DNA from: Aspergillus flavus | Lineage: Eukaryota; Ascomycota; Eurotiomycetes; Eurotiales; Aspergillaceae | Assembly (NCBI RefSeq): GCF_009017415.1 | Contig: NC_092410.1 | Coordinates: 2,046,001-2,110,000 of the forward strand | Direction of reading: 5' to 3' | Length of the DNA: 64,000 nt | In this document: piece by piece, positions 12,079 through 24,800 of the stretch | How the letters are laid out: every line of letters starts with the position of its first letter | Position numbering within the stretch: position 1 is the first letter of the stretch | Made by a program: the position numbers and the translations under genes | Notes under the pieces: generated by a model | What the model saw: only the letters and a program-made list of their open reading frames with translations | What the model was told of the DNA's origin: nothing | Databases searched by the model: none

Positions 12079-13354
12079 GGATGTTTAGCTATTACTATTT
12101 GCGTTTAGTATAGAGATATCTTGATGTTAAGCAAGTTATGTACATCTAGTCTATTATTCCTAAACTTATACCATGGGTGCGCAAGGTATGTAGGTGCGCA
12201 AGGAGTCATGCTCTCGTATGAAATAGAACGCGAGCAACATGAACTATGAAGGCCCTGTATTTTCTTCTGGCAACTGAAAATTTTCAACAGGAAATCCAGA
12301 TGGATCCCTACAACCCAGCTCCAGTCAGAAGCACAGCCATAAGACATGGCATGTGAAGACCGTCCTTCAATGAAGGGCCCGTGGTGATAGTCTAGCGATC
12401 CAATTGTCCAGATGGATTCATAGACCGCATAGACCTGAGACAGCTGGATTGTGTAGTTGCGATAACTCCGTAAGGTACGACTGTGTTAGTAAAAGATGAT
12501 GGGAGAGCGTCATGCGGGTTTTGCATGAACAATGGATTGCGGCGAGTCTCGTCTGATAGTCTAGACGAATTGAGGACCTCGAGTTTGCAGGATTAAAACT
12601 TCTTGGCCGCCTTCCAGATCAACATTAAAGCTGGACACCAACTTGCATTCGAACGGTGTTGTGTAATGTGAAGATTTTGTGGAGATTCAGGTTTTCGGCG
12701 ATTTGCCGCTCTTGTACTCGGTTAGAGCTTAGTCACCCGAATCCACTCCGCACACTATCACCACGTGATATCTTGGTCGATAACAAGTCGGGTGTGTTTG
12801 TTCTATTCCCCGCTGGTACTCCGTAAGAATCATAAGTAGATTGCTCATAGACTTATCAGTTTCGATCTTGTCCTAATGCTTAATATATCTGGAAAGACAG
12901 TACACAAATACCGACGAGGTTCTACTATCAGAATAGCAAAAATGTGTTTGTTGTACTCTATATTTGACTCAAAACCTACTACTTACGTACTTAACCGGAA
13001 ATCTAGTGTGGATCTATCATATCCCTGTTTGATGCTTGCCTCATCAAGTGGATTCACCTATAATAGTATTTAGTGGAGAGAATATCGGTGTAGCTTGTAA
13101 CAGTACTACTATAGTACATACTAGTAGTATGAATGACTACGACTTAAATGATCCCCTACGTCATCGGCACGCACTCCCCACCCGGAGCACCAAGTCATCC
13201 AACGTTTCTCAAGAGCTGACTGTTTCAACTAATACATGAAAGCCTCTATTCTTAATCTCTATCGTTGGTTACCATATACCATTTGGTGCAACGCTTTGGA
13301 ATTGCCTTGCTACATAGTTTTTTTATACCGCGCACAGTGGTCTGGCTATTGAAC
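12079..13354. other. Intergenic region upstream of malic enzyme
   Basis: About 1.3 kb with no coding sequence I can support. It carries one TACTCCGTA copy at 12817 and a near match (AACTCCGTA) near 12464. The last 150 bp is the likely malic enzyme promoter. Confidence 0.6.
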
Positions 13355-15602
13355 ATGTCGAAGCATTTGTCCAGATTTAGTCACCACCCACGCGCAGCTT
13401 CTGGGCCTCTAGAGTGTCCCTATGAGGTAATCACTATTGCCATTGAGTCCTCAGCGCCTGGGATTGCTGGTGTACTGACTGTCAGATCACAGGGCAGAGA
13501 TATCATAACGTCATGCCAGTTTAACAAAGGCTCTGCATTCAGTGAAGAAGAAAGGAATGTTTTCAAGCTGCATGGTCTATTGCCTCCGAACATCCAAACT
13601 TTGGAAGAGCAGGTCCAACGGGCATTTCAACAATATAAGAGCCGTCCCGATGCTTTGGCTAAAAATACTTTCATGGCAAGCATGAAGGCGCAAAATGAGG
13701 TTCTATACTACAAAGTGCGTTTGTGTGCCGTCAACTTCTCACGATAGGCCTGAATGCTTGGATTGACGCCCCGACACAGCTGATACAAACTCATCTGAAA
13801 GAGATGTTTAGTGTGATATACACACCCACGGAAGGTGACGCAATTCAAAATTACTCCCGCTTATTCAGAAGGCCAGAGGGCTGCTTCTTAAATATAAAAG
13901 ACCAGGATAGGATTGAAGAGTGTCTTTGCAATTTTGGCCGCGGCATAGATGTTGATTACATCGTCGTTAGTGATGGCGAGGAAGTAAGGAATATTTTTCT
14001 CTTCGTTCCCAAGAGCAACTCTCACGCTTTCAATTGCAGATACTGGGCATCGGAGACCAAGGTGTCGGATCCATATTAATTTCCGTCGCTAAGCTGGTCC
14101 TCGCGACATTATGTGCTGGAATTCACCCTTCTCGACAGCTGCCTGTAGTTCTAGATTGTGGCACAGATGTATGGTCGTCATGGCAGTTCATAAGTACCGA
14201 GCTAAGTTGATGATAGAACAAAGACCTACTCAACGATGAGTTATATTTGGGCCTTCGACAGCCGCGTGTCAGAGGCGATGAATACGATCGATTTGTGGAA
14301 AAGTTTGTGACAACTGCCAGGAAGATGTTTCCTAAAGCGTACATCCACTTGTTAGTATTGACCTAAATGCTCCATCCGCCTCTTTTCCTTCTTTGGCACT
14401 CAACCCCTCTTCAGCATCTTTTTACCCCTCTTCTTCCTATCCTATCTTTTCGAGCCTCTGCAAACAAACTGACACTCATTCAGCGAAGACTTTGGCCTCC
14501 ATAATGCTAGCAGGCTTCTAAATCAGTATCGACCACATATCCCTTGTTTCAATGATGATATTCAGGGAACAGGATGTGTGACTCTGGCGGCATTAATGGC
14601 GGCTTTTCATGTCAGTAATATCGGACTAGCAGATGTGCGTGTAGTGGTCTTTGGCTCGGGCTCAGCTGGTACTGGAATTGCGAAACAAGTCGCCGATACC
14701 ATTGCTACGGACACTGGCAGAACAAAGCAAGAAGCTTCAGCACAGATTTGGTGAGTCTTTCGTAAGACATCATACCGATGTTAGAATGGCACTGTAAGAA
14801 CTAACTTCAATGGAAAGGTGTCTTGATAAGCCAGGTATTTTGCTCAAGTCTCTTGGTGACCAACTTACCGCAGCTCAAGCACCATTTGCACGGGATGACA
14901 ACGAGTGGCCCAAGGAGAAGGGCACAGATTTACTTTCAGTTGTGAAGGAGGTAAAACCGCATGTCTTGATTGGCACGTCAACGAAGCCAAAGGCATTCAC
15001 AGAAAACATTATCCGGGAGATGGCGAAGCACGTTGAACATCCTATCGTCTTTCCCTTAAGCAACCCTACACGATTACATGAGGCTTCCCCGGAGGACATT
15101 AACCACTGGACAGAAGGTCGAGCTTTAATGGCCACTGGGAGTCCATTCCCTCCCGTTGAGCGTAATGGAGTAGAATACGAAGTAGGTGAGTGATATACAG
15201 TCATAGTTCATGACTATACAAGGCTATTCTCAATCTCTGCTAACACCAGCATCGCTCTAAATAGCGGAGTGCAATAATTCAACCTGCTTTCCTGGCATCG
15301 GCCTTGGGGCAGTTCTATCTCGGACGCAGATCCTCTCTGACAAGATGTTGGTGGCAGCCGCCAGAGCGTTAGCTTCTCAGTCTCCGGCGCTACAGGATCC
15401 AAACAGGCCTCTTCTTCCGGATGTTGAGAATGTGCGCGAGATCAGCGTGCATATTGCTCGGGCAATCATCGAGACAGCAATCGAGGAAGGATATGCCCAA
15501 GAAAAAGATATTCCGAGTCATGAGGAAGAGTTGGAGGAGTGGATCCGTGTGCAGATGTGGGAGCCCATTTATAGGCCGCTTGTCAAGGCAGGAGAAAAGT
15601 AA
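13355..15602 (+). CDS. Malic enzyme, NAD(P)-dependent
   Basis: Oxidative decarboxylation of L-malate to pyruvate with NAD(P)H. Eight exons: 13355-13426, 13493-13714, 13780-13983, 14040-14168, 14217-14350, 14484-14750, 14818-15185 and 15265-15602, giving 577 residues, the usual family length. Landmarks in order: [41 protein letters not shown], the metal and substrate segment [21 protein letters not shown], the nucleotide loop [10 protein letters not shown], and [15 protein letters not shown]. The first intron is 66 bp without stops; keeping it would give 599 residues, but splicing restores the family-like join before GRDII. The N-terminus is basic and Ser/His-rich with no acidic residue in the first ~18 positions, so a weak mitochondrial presequence as in yeast Mae1 is possible. 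Cofactor preference is not decided. Confidence 0.92.
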
Positions 15603-16499
15603 ATTCCGGTGTGTGTTTGTACCTGGTGGCACAACTATGAGGATGGAAATATTTGCACGCTGCACGGAGAGAGTGGGCAATCATCACCAAGGGAGTAGCG
15701 CTGTAAGAATGGGCTGTGCATCTATAATGATCAAGCTAAACCAAGATAGACATACAATTTTGATATTATAATATATATATCTACTGCCACTCAGTAGGTC
15801 AGTGCAGAGGCTGATTGTTGAATAGTGGCTATGAAACCGAAGTGAACAGTCTGACCCATCATCACACAATATCAGTTGAGTTTTTGATGGGCTGTGACTG
15901 ATCCAGAATCGGTTTAGGAGCTATTGATTGACATTAAAGGTAAGAGCAGATGTGGACTCGGTTTGTTTCCAATATCTTACGGAATTAGTCTGACTGTCCG
16001 GTACAGACCATGCGGCTCTAACCTGCACCGCCTTGTTGGTACGAAGTAAGTAGTAGAAACCCTGCGAGGAAAGGCAGTGTAAATCCGGCATACGAGTGTG
16101 GCTTGGTTTTCGTCCAATGACCGATGGAGCCCTCCTTAAACTACCCGTAATTTTATGGATATTTAACTTTCAGTGTGAAGTCATGTCCCTTGAACGATCT
16201 TTTACTCCGGAGTACTCCATACTACGCAATCATGATATTTCCCACAGTTGGTTCGCAAAATTATAATATTCCAGTCCTCATATTCTTAAATGTTACACTG
16301 TCTTAACCACCTCTGATATAGTACATTGTTCCTTCATCTTTGATCACGAGTGTTGGTGCTACTCAGTCTTGCAACCAGCTAACTCTTTCTGCTATGTACC
16401 CAAAAAGCTCGCTATAGTAGCCTACATTTATACCGCCTAACAACAATTTTCCGAGTCAAGAAGATCGTCTGTTTCCCGGCATCAAACAGAGGGGGAAAA
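15603..16499. other. Intergenic region
   Basis: About 900 bp: 3' flank of the malic enzyme with a short AT run near 15765-15780, then the promoter of the secreted Gly-rich gene. No other feature recognised. Confidence 0.6.
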
Positions 16500-17323
16500 A
16501 TGAAGATTGCCTCCATAAGTGCCATCCTTCTTCTCCCGAATGCAGCTATCGGTATCCCACGGTCAGATCTAGCCGAAGATGTGGTCTTTGTGCCTAAATC
16601 TCACGAACCCGTGTATTTAGAAAAACGGCGTGGCGGTGGAGGAGGACAAGGGGGGGGAGGCAGCGGTGGTGGGAGTGGCGGGCGAGGAGGTAGTGGTGGT
16701 TCTTCATCAAGGACAGGGTAAATGTCCCAAACTCCTAAAGCAACATGAGCTTCTATAACCAACTCATCGTTTGTCTCTACAGCTCGTCTAGCAACTCTGG
16801 CGGCTCGTCTCGCAGTGGATCAGGGCCACAGCCCGCATATGGTAGAGGTTCTTACTACGCGGGTGGTGCTCGCAGTCCATATACCTCCGGTGCTCTATCG
16901 CCACTAGGAATAGCACCTATCATACTGCCAGCAACTGCTCTGGCATTCTTCGGTGGCACCTGGCTGTACGGAGCTTATGCTTATCCGTATAACTACCATT
17001 ATCAATATGTGGATCAGACCTCACACCATAACGCATCGATGCCGGTAGTTTGTCTATGCGAGAAATACGCAGAATGTGCATGCGATGATAATTCGGAAAG
17101 ATCGTATTATGAATCCATTTTTAACGGCACTCAACCTGCAAATTCCAGCGTCGCTAAAATCGTCGAAGTCAATGGCACTGAGACCATTTATATCAATGGC
17201 ACGTTGCCTAATGGGACGACTGTTGCCGACTCATCTGCACCTTCTGGCGCTCGGACAGGGATCCAGACCAGTGGATATTGGCCAATGGTCGCCTTGGTCG
17301 CCAGTACCATTTGGGGGCTGTGA
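16500..17323 (+). CDS. Secreted Gly-rich protein with conserved Cys motif (DUF7732-like), possible GPI anchor
   Basis: Exons 16500-16717 and 16783-17323 encode 252 residues. The start gives a clear signal peptide (MKIASISAILLLPNAAIG). A short pro-region ends at LEKRR, a Kex2-type dibasic site, directly before a Gly-rich run. Then come a Ser/Gly/Tyr-rich stretch, a hydrophobic segment PIILPATALAFFGGTWLYGA, and a Cys motif VCLCEKYAECACDD that resembles a fungal domain of unknown function I recall as DUF7732. Six N-glycosylation sequons follow, and the C-terminus is a hydrophobic tail after SGYWP, compatible with GPI anchoring or a second membrane segment. It is probably a cell-surface or wall protein; the biochemical role is unknown. 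The domain name is from memory and should be treated as tentative. Confidence 0.78.
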
Positions 17324-18591
17324 TGCCATCATTGGACTCACACATTTGGATAATATAGCTTACAGTTTCCTAGTTGCCGTCTTCTGCTTCTTCTGCTTCT
17401 TCTGCTTCTTCTGCTTCTTCTTGTTTTGGTGGGTGGGGAGAGGGCTCTCCCTCACAACTCTCCTGGCCTTGTACGATTGTTATTCCGGCTCTTTTAGGAT
17501 TTGGGCCCTGGGCTAGCAAAGATTAACTGGCTTGGCTTGGCTGTGATAATGTGTTACTTCCATGGATTTAGATTAGAGCCTTGGTATTGATACCCACTCT
17601 CGGGCGTTGGATGGAGGGAATATCGATTGTTTAAAATGAAACAAATGGTGCATCGTTGTTACGTATGGTACAAATTTATTTCATGGTATACTCCGTAGTA
17701 CCTGGTCTTTCTAAGCTGCCCTTTGTAAGGCCCCTTTCACAGCCTTGGCTCGTGATCCCACGACCCGCCGCAACAAATTTTGTTCAAAATTAATTGGAAT
17801 TTCCCCACTAGACTCGTTCGGAGACAAGTTGTCTCAAAAACAGAAGTTCCCAGTATCTGATGCTACCCCGTCCGCGCGTGAACAAAGAAGAAGAAGATGT
17901 AGGTACAACGCACTAGGTCAGAGAGGAAGAGGCCTTCCATGATAATGAGTCCACCTACTGCGAATAGCTCCCAGGTTTAGGCTGGAGTAAGAGAAACCCC
18001 TACTTCATGAGTTGCTCTCCCGCTCAGTTGGTGTTTCCATGGTTCCAGTTATTGAACTAATGGGTTAGCCAGGTACGAATAACTTAACAACAATGGACGC
18101 GCCAAGTGAAGAGATCGACATATTGCAATCAGAGTTTCCTATCCAAACGGACGAATGAATAAATGAATGTACTACAACGGCGCCCTGCTAGTCGACAGAC
18201 CAGCTGTTTAGGTAATAAAATGACACGCTCGGAGTCTCCGGACAGTGGCCGAGTTTGGAATGTTTACCCTACCTTTCCGTTATAGACGCCCCGTTCCTCT
18301 TAGTCTGAACCCCTTTTCCCTCACCTTTTACCCCCCAGTCGCTCCTTCATTTTTATTTCATCAAAGCAGTGCTTGCCGTTCATTTGATCTTGCTTCTTCT
18401 CAACTATACACAAGAGCTGTCACTCTTTTCCAGCTCCATTCACTCTTTTAGTCAAAGTACAAAATCCAGAAAAGTAACGGATTACATATATACTACCATT
18501 TCGCGCACTTCTGTCGCATTCCTCCGCACACGCGATTCAAGATAAAGCCAGACACAACGACTCGAGTCCATTATTCCATTGCAGTCGCAAA
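17324..18591. other. Intergenic region
   Basis: About 1.3 kb between two small surface-protein genes. It holds the 9 bp minisatellite, one TACTCCGTA copy at 17689, and a C/T-rich promoter and leader for the next gene (about 18280-18590). No coding sequence recognised. Confidence 0.6.
17381..17422. repeat. CTTCTTCTG minisatellite in 3' flank
   Basis: About four head-to-tail copies of a 9 bp unit CTTCTTCTG, 60 bp past the stop codon of the Gly-rich gene, probably in its 3' UTR. Confidence 0.85.
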
Positions 18592-18942
18592 ATGCAGTTC
18601 AGCAAGGCTCTTCTCATCGTCACCGCCGTGCTTGCGCCTTTCGCGCTTGCAGAGGATGCGCCAACCAAGACCCTCACCATCCAGGTCGTCCCTGTGACGA
18701 CCTCAACTCCGGCACCGACTTCTACGGCGTCTCCCAGCTCTTCTGCTTTCTCAATCCACACTCCTTCTAGCTCCGCTAGGGCGTCTTCCACTCCGCTCTT
18801 GTCAAAGACGCCTTCCGCGACTCCTTCTGTGACACCCTCGTCGTATACCGTCCCCCAGGCTACTGGTGGTGCTCCTGCCATTAGGCTCTCTAATGCGATA
18901 GCTGCGGGCGTTGTCGCTGCTGCTGGCTTCATAGTGCTCTAA
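18592..18942 (+). CDS. Small Ser/Thr-rich secreted protein, predicted GPI-anchored
   Basis: Single-exon gene of 116 residues. A signal peptide is evident (MQFSKALLIVTAVLAPFALA, cut probably before EDAP). The mature part is dominated by Ser, Thr, Pro and Ala (TSTPAPTSTASPSSS and similar), a likely heavily O-mannosylated stalk. The C-terminus is a small-residue stretch (RLSNAIAAG) followed by a hydrophobic end VVAAAGFIVL with no charged tail, the usual layout of a fungal GPI-attachment signal, with the anchor site probably near SN or AA. There are no cysteines. Function is unknown; a short wall or plasma-membrane mannoprotein is the reasonable reading. A pyrimidine-rich leader upstream supports expression. 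Proteins of this composition diverge fast, so no orthologue is named. Confidence 0.75.
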   Translation: MQFSKALLIVTAVLAPFALAEDAPTKTLTIQVVPVTTSTPAPTSTASPSSSAFSIHTPSSSARASSTPLLSKTPSATPSVTPSSYTVPQATGGAPAIRLSNAIAAGVVAAAGFIVL

Positions 18943-19791
18943 ACGCCTTTGTGAGCAGTCCAGAGCAATGCGCATAGACGACGATGGTCATGTCTCAGTC
19001 ATCGAGCCGATACGACTGCAGTAGCACCATCTGAATTGCTTCTGAGAACTTGCTGGTTGACGTGGGCTGAGCACAGAGAGGAGACAATGCCAATAAGGAG
19101 TCAACAAACCCAATCAAAAATCAACTACTTCTTTACGGCAGATTGCATTTTGTATACCTACCTCATTACTCATGCGATTATCTTGAGCAGTTTCAGCCAA
19201 GACTATAGCGGTTTTACATGATGGTGTTCATTTGTTGGGACGGTTCGCCATTTATTATTTTACTGTGCTGTGATTCGAATTCTGATTGTCAACCTCGTTG
19301 ATAGCTTACTTTCCTGCCACCCATTATTACGATTCCGACCTTTATACCCTTTTTCTTCTTGATCCTGAAAACCTTCTGTTGGGTTTCTTTTGGCTTCAGC
19401 CGGCCCCAATTCATGTTCCGAAGTAACGAGTGTAGGACTGAATGGACTGTCGATGATTTGAAACTTTCCTTGTTCATGCATAATTTAATTTCGAGGTGTC
19501 GCCTCCGATTATCCTAGTATAATACAATGTCCTATGATATACGCACTAGTAAGGATTAGACAATTTCCCATATGATGTTCACCGAAAGAAATAATTCTAT
19601 TTAGCACAGTAATAGATAACATATAGACAATAGTACAAGGATATTATGGAAATAGAACCATAAACGCTGAATAAGGGCATAGATTGGGAACTCTTGTTCC
19701 TTCAACCCTAATCAAACAACGCTGATAGAATAGCCACTCGATGTACAAGCCAGACGTCAGGTACACGTACAGGCGAAAGATAACTCTTCAT
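18943..19791. other. Convergent intergenic region
   Basis: About 850 bp between the 3' ends of the small GPI-type gene (plus) and MSS51 (minus). AT-rich, with no coding sequence or repeat I can support; presumably the two 3' UTRs. Confidence 0.6.
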
Positions 19792-21551
19792 TTAACCCTT
19801 GAACGTCGCCTCGTATCTGTAGTTGAGTTGGTTAGCAGACAAACATAGAAAATTGTGACTAAAGTCAAATATAAACATAGATAGGGTAGAAGGCTGCTGA
19901 AAAGGGATACATATGACGAACCTCTTCCCTCTGAATGCCCACAACCCCCAGTTTCCGCAGGAGACATCATGGGGATCCAAGTCATTGAGGTCCCATCTCA
20001 GACTGCGAAAGATGTTTTCGCCTGGTTCCAACAAGATATCAAATTCACCGGCACATTTCTCGTGGACCCAATTCATATCCCTCTCCATATCCCACTGCGT
20101 ATAGCCAGTGCTGATAATGGGGACTTTTGTCTCTAGTAGTTGTGGTAGCGTTTCTTCCCATTCATGGGAGCTGGCCGGGTGTCCGAGACCAGGGTGGAAG
20201 AGCATGATGCAGTCTAAATATGGATCGAATGGCTGGAAATATTGTGCTTTGTACATGGTGTGGAAGTAGTCGACGTACGTTGTAATCTTCATCTGCCCAC
20301 CAAGTCTGTCTTCCACGATCCCTCCGAATGGGTTCTCGGGCGTCCGTTCAGGAAGTGGGAACTCAGTGTCTCGATTGGCCATGCTCTCTGGTCCGATAAA
20401 AATCAAATGGATGAGGGATCGTGGGAAGATGTAACTGAGCTGAAGCCAGACTTCACGGGGTAGAGAAGATTCGGCGCGCGCCCCCAGAATGAATATCCTA
20501 ACCGGTGGGGCCTTCAAGCGTAGTCCTTGGATATCGACTCCTTCTCCAGTTTTGGGAGGGTGCAGAGTGTATCGAAGCGCTAAATTGAAAAAGTCAGTAT
20601 GTGGATTAATTTCGCATTGATCTATGATAACTTACCGCTCACGCTCTTGAGTCCCTCGACTGTAAGCCTCCCACCTTTCCGAACGCCGTAAGGACTCAGC
20701 TCGTGCAAGACACTCCCAATTGTAAGAGGGTAAGTGAGCATCCTAGTCACTTGGCGCATACTCCGATCGTGGTTTATCGCATCAAACTCTCGCGTATATA
20801 GAAATGTGTCCCAATTCGTCATGTTGATGACGAAGTTATCATCCTGAAGGCCCGGATAAGAAAACTCGGGGAAAAATCGACCAGAGTGGAGATCGTGATC
20901 ATCCTCGTTTATCTGTCTAATGGTCTCACAAATCTCCAAATGTGCCTCAAAGTCATCCATCCAGTGTCCTTCTGAGCAGTAGATTGGGACACCGCAGTCA
21001 GGGCATTCGAAGTGCGAATGGGCTGGGGGACTCGTGCTTTGCTGGTTTTTCCGCGACTCGGGATCGTGAGGGGAGACTGGCGCACGGGTCTGTTGGTGAC
21101 TCGGGTGAGGGCAAAAGGCGTTTTGTTTGATAAAGGCAGCACGTTGCCGAATCGAAGGTGAAGGTGACCGAGAAAAAGGATGGAACAAGTTGTTTGGCTG
21201 CAGCAAAGCACGCGTTTCTGGCGAGTAAGTCGACGTTGCGGACGTGGCCCGCTGTACACATTGCGGAACGTTGTGTGGTACGTCAGTGGAAATACAAGGG
21301 GAAGGCGTAGTGGCCCGTTTGACATGGCCTTGGAGATTTTTGGATGTGAAGCGACTGTCGCTTCGTGAACCAAAGCTTCGCACGAGGAAGACCGATGGCC
21401 TGTATATCCGCCTTGAGTTATATGTAGTCTGCGATCCGATCACAGGGCCATGAGCCGCAACCCTTCGCCGGAGCACCTGTAGACAACGTCCACAGGTATA
21501 TTCGCCTGTCATTGTGCTGGTTGCTAGAAGGCGACCCAATGTAGCAATCAT
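19792..21551 (-). CDS. MSS51: Mss51, mitochondrial translational activator of COX1
   Basis: In yeast Mss51 activates translation of mitochondrial COX1 mRNA and couples it to assembly of cytochrome oxidase. Minus-strand exons 21551-20636, 20579-19922 and 19816-19792 give 532 residues; the last exon is 25 bp and restores KRYEATFKG. The N-terminus is basic and hydroxylated, as in a mitochondrial presequence, and includes a CGRC pair. A Ser/Pro-rich linker leads to the Mss51/MYND-like zinc finger: CPDCGVPIYCSEGHW, then HLEIC. The core follows: NMTNWDTFLYTREF, YPLTIGSVLHELSPYG, RIFILGARAESSLP, FHPGLGHPASSHEWEETLP and SCGNWGLWAFRGKR. Cys-Pro pairs occur at FCPHP and ECPDC; yeast Mss51 senses heme through such pairs, so a similar role here is an inference. 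The first in-frame ATG is used. Confidence 0.93.
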
Positions 21552-21759
21552 CTGCTGATGCGGAGAGTTAGTTGGCAATTGTTCTTTCCGAGCAACGATC
21601 CCGCTTTGACACGTGATCAAAGAGTCACTAAATCCTAACTTAAAGACAAGAACACCCCAAATTCATCTTACTGACGGCATTTGCATGAATTTCTATAATT
21701 TTATTGCTAGTATCAATTACTTATGATTAAATGGTTTCAGTCGAAAAGAGCCAGTGTAT

Positions 21760-21762
<3 letters not shown>

Positions 21763-21796
<34 letters not shown>
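21763..21796. repeat. (AT)n microsatellite
   Basis: About 16 AT dinucleotides between the MSS51 start and the 3' end of the OSBP gene, in a 335 bp gap that otherwise holds only the MSS51 promoter. Confidence 0.9.
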
Positions 21797-21797
<1 letters not shown>

Positions 21798-21886
21798 CAA
21801 AAAAAACCGGATTACTAGAACTGTCTGGAGAATTGAAGATCAAAACCTTGATACTTTAACACTCGACTACGGCATAGATCTCATTG

Positions 21887-24800
21887 TTAGAAGATGTCTT
21901 CACATATACTCCAGTCCCGTGCTTCCCTGGCTGCCCAATACTTCCCATTGTGCGCCCAGTACTCTTCACCGGTGATCGGGCACTTTTTCCGAGTGAAGAA
22001 CTTTGGCTGGTACTCTTCCCCCTTTGTCTCCCTCTCTCTTCGTTTGGCTCGTTGCTTTTCTTCGACGCGATGCTTTTCGTCAGCGGCAATTTCATATTCT
22101 CCCTCCTCCATTGCACGTTGATCGGGCCGAAGTCGGGTGTCAGTTGGGGGGAGATACTGTTTTAGATCTTCTGGAAGGGCATTCAATGTGATAACGAAAG
22201 GCGTTAAATTGAACGGGATACCGCTTGGGCGGGAGTGGCATTGCCATACCAAAAACGTCTTGGACGACTCCGGATCTTGACTGGATACGTCCACCTCATA
22301 TCCAGGAGTATGGCGAGCAAAAATCTTGTCGTTCCAACGGCCACCAATGCTCCATTTCGGAGATCCGCCCTTGTCCACAATCCTACCGGCTACCTGATAG
22401 GCAGATGAGGCCTTCCAGCCTCTTGGCTTGAAATCAAGGTAGCAGGCCTCACCGGTCGTCCAATTCTTGATCTCCATTAACCCATAGTTGTCAACTGTCG
22501 GGTTACCTGTAATAATGCCAATGACAGACGAGGTGACTTTTTTCCACGTGTAGAGTTCTTCGCCTCCCGAAGCAGGGCGTAACTTTAGGAACCAGGTTCC
22601 AAGAAGGTTGATATCGAAGGATTTACCGTAGAACTTGGACTTGAGGGCTGATTCACCCTATTAGAACTCTTGTCAGTGCTGTGACGTATCAGTTTTGTCT
22701 TATGGCCTGACACTTACATAATAATCCCACTTTGGCGATTCCGCCCATGCAGCACCAATCGGCGGGTGGTGGCTGACTTGCTCAACGAAGAACCGGTAGC
22801 CTTTATCGGGCCTGACATACTCAAATGTCTCCCCAAGAAGAGGGTTGAACGGTTTGGCAACACGACCAATTGTCGAAGCGTACTCGCTCGCCGCATAGGC
22901 AGCGACATACACCATGCGTTCCATTGAATCAGATCGATCAGCGGCCACGTCAAGAAGATCCGCATACTCCAAATCTTCGGCCACACGTTGTAGTAAAGAC
23001 GTGGGTTCGTTGAAGGAAACCGGCAAAGTCATCTTGGTCATGTCTTTTCCAATCATCGATTTCAGAATACCCTATGAATATAATAATAAGTAAAACGTTG
23101 CCCGTTGCTTACTAGCCTGGCAGTGATTGAATCATCACTCACCCACAAGGATATCTTTGGTCGATTATCATAATCCATCTTCAGTTTCGTTCGGATGGGC
23201 TCCTCATATCCTTTGAACGATGGTGCTATTTCCAGGCGTTTTATGGCCCTCAACTCAGTCCGTTCTCCCATCAATTTCTCCTTCTCAGTGCTTGCTTCTG
23301 TATGTGCTAAGTTCTCCACTTCAATCTCCCCGGAGTCAATCGCATCGAAGAATTCGTCCTCGCCATCCGATGCCGAATCACACAGGTCGCTGATCTGAGA
23401 AAGAGTTGACTTCTTACGCCGAAGGGGTCGCCCGGCTTCTTGCTCGTCAGCCTGAGATAGATTCTCAGCTCCTAGAGCATGTGCCCCCATCCGCTCGTCA
23501 GCCCCATCACCTTCTTCACCTGTAGATACCATACGAGATGGTACTTTACTGACAGCACAACTAGTAGTTGCTGACGAGATCTCTAGGGCTTCCTTGAGTG
23601 CACGCTTCGTACGTCGGCGCTTCTCCTCAGATTCTCCCATTTTTGACTGTAACTCTTCATGTTCCTGTGCAACTCGTGCCATACTTTCTTCCCACATCTT
23701 ACGGAGATGTGCTTCCCTATTTAATCGATATTGCCAGTAGGCATCGCGATCCCGAGATATCTTGAGGAGATTTTGCACTAGCCCCTGGAGACTACTCACG
23801 GCTGCTTCATAAGCAGCCAGTGCTTCATCAACTGCCGAGTCCGCAAGCGACAAGCCTGGGTTCCTCGACTTCTCAGTTTGTAGTGAGGACGCTACACTCG
23901 CGAGGATATCAAGTTGAAGATTTGCAGACTGCGCAGTGATGTTCAGAGCGTCTTTATCAGCCATTGGCACCTCCCGGCTGGATCCATAGTCACCATAATC
24001 ATCATCATCACCCTCACCTTCAGGCGCAGTGGTTACATGGCTGGCCACCCGATTTACCTCATTTTGCAGAGCACCCTGGTCGTATGATCCTTGGAAAGAG
24101 CCTTCCTCTTCTGCGGGTATGCTCTCCAGCGTTGTGCGAGACGCATGTGCACTTAGTCTTGTAACACTGCTACCTGGAACACCCAGAGATGGGGTAGTAT
24201 GGCCCTTCCCGCTGGACTTGGTAGCAGCGAGGCAGGGTGAATCGGATGAGCTATCAGCTGTTCGTCCCTCAATTTGTTCCATCTTGGCTTGACGAAGCAC
24301 CTCGGCATGTCGAGATTGGCGTCTCTCTTCTTCCTTTGCCTCATCTTTTGCCCACTGTATAGCATTATTGAGAGTCCAGAACCAACGCTTTGCCTCGACA
24401 ACATGATTAGCTTTGAGATGGTATTTGACGGATGATTTGCCATGAATCTCAAACCGAGTCTTGTCTTGCGAATCCATGTTGAGTTTAGCGATTTTCATAT
24501 TAATTGCACCACGACATGCAGACCCGGCGTCATCTGATCAGAACAGTTAGGAACCAATGACGGTTGCAGCCTTTAGGATATCTCTAGCCGCTTACCTTGA
24601 TGCTTATAATAGCTAAGAACGCCGTCTTCCAGTACAAACCACCGCAGTTTATAACCACTAGTGTAGTTTGTCCATTTCTTTAAGTAGCCCCTCATTTCGC
24701 GAGAATCTTTTCCCGCAAAAGGTGCCTCCCCTACACTGGCTCGGCCCGAAACGCTTTGGCCCGAATTGGTCCCAAGAATGGCCTTCTCTTGTATGCCGCG

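Noticed and set aside
21884..22165. Plus-strand open frames overlapping the OSBP gene
   Set aside because: Shadows of a strongly conserved minus-strand coding region.
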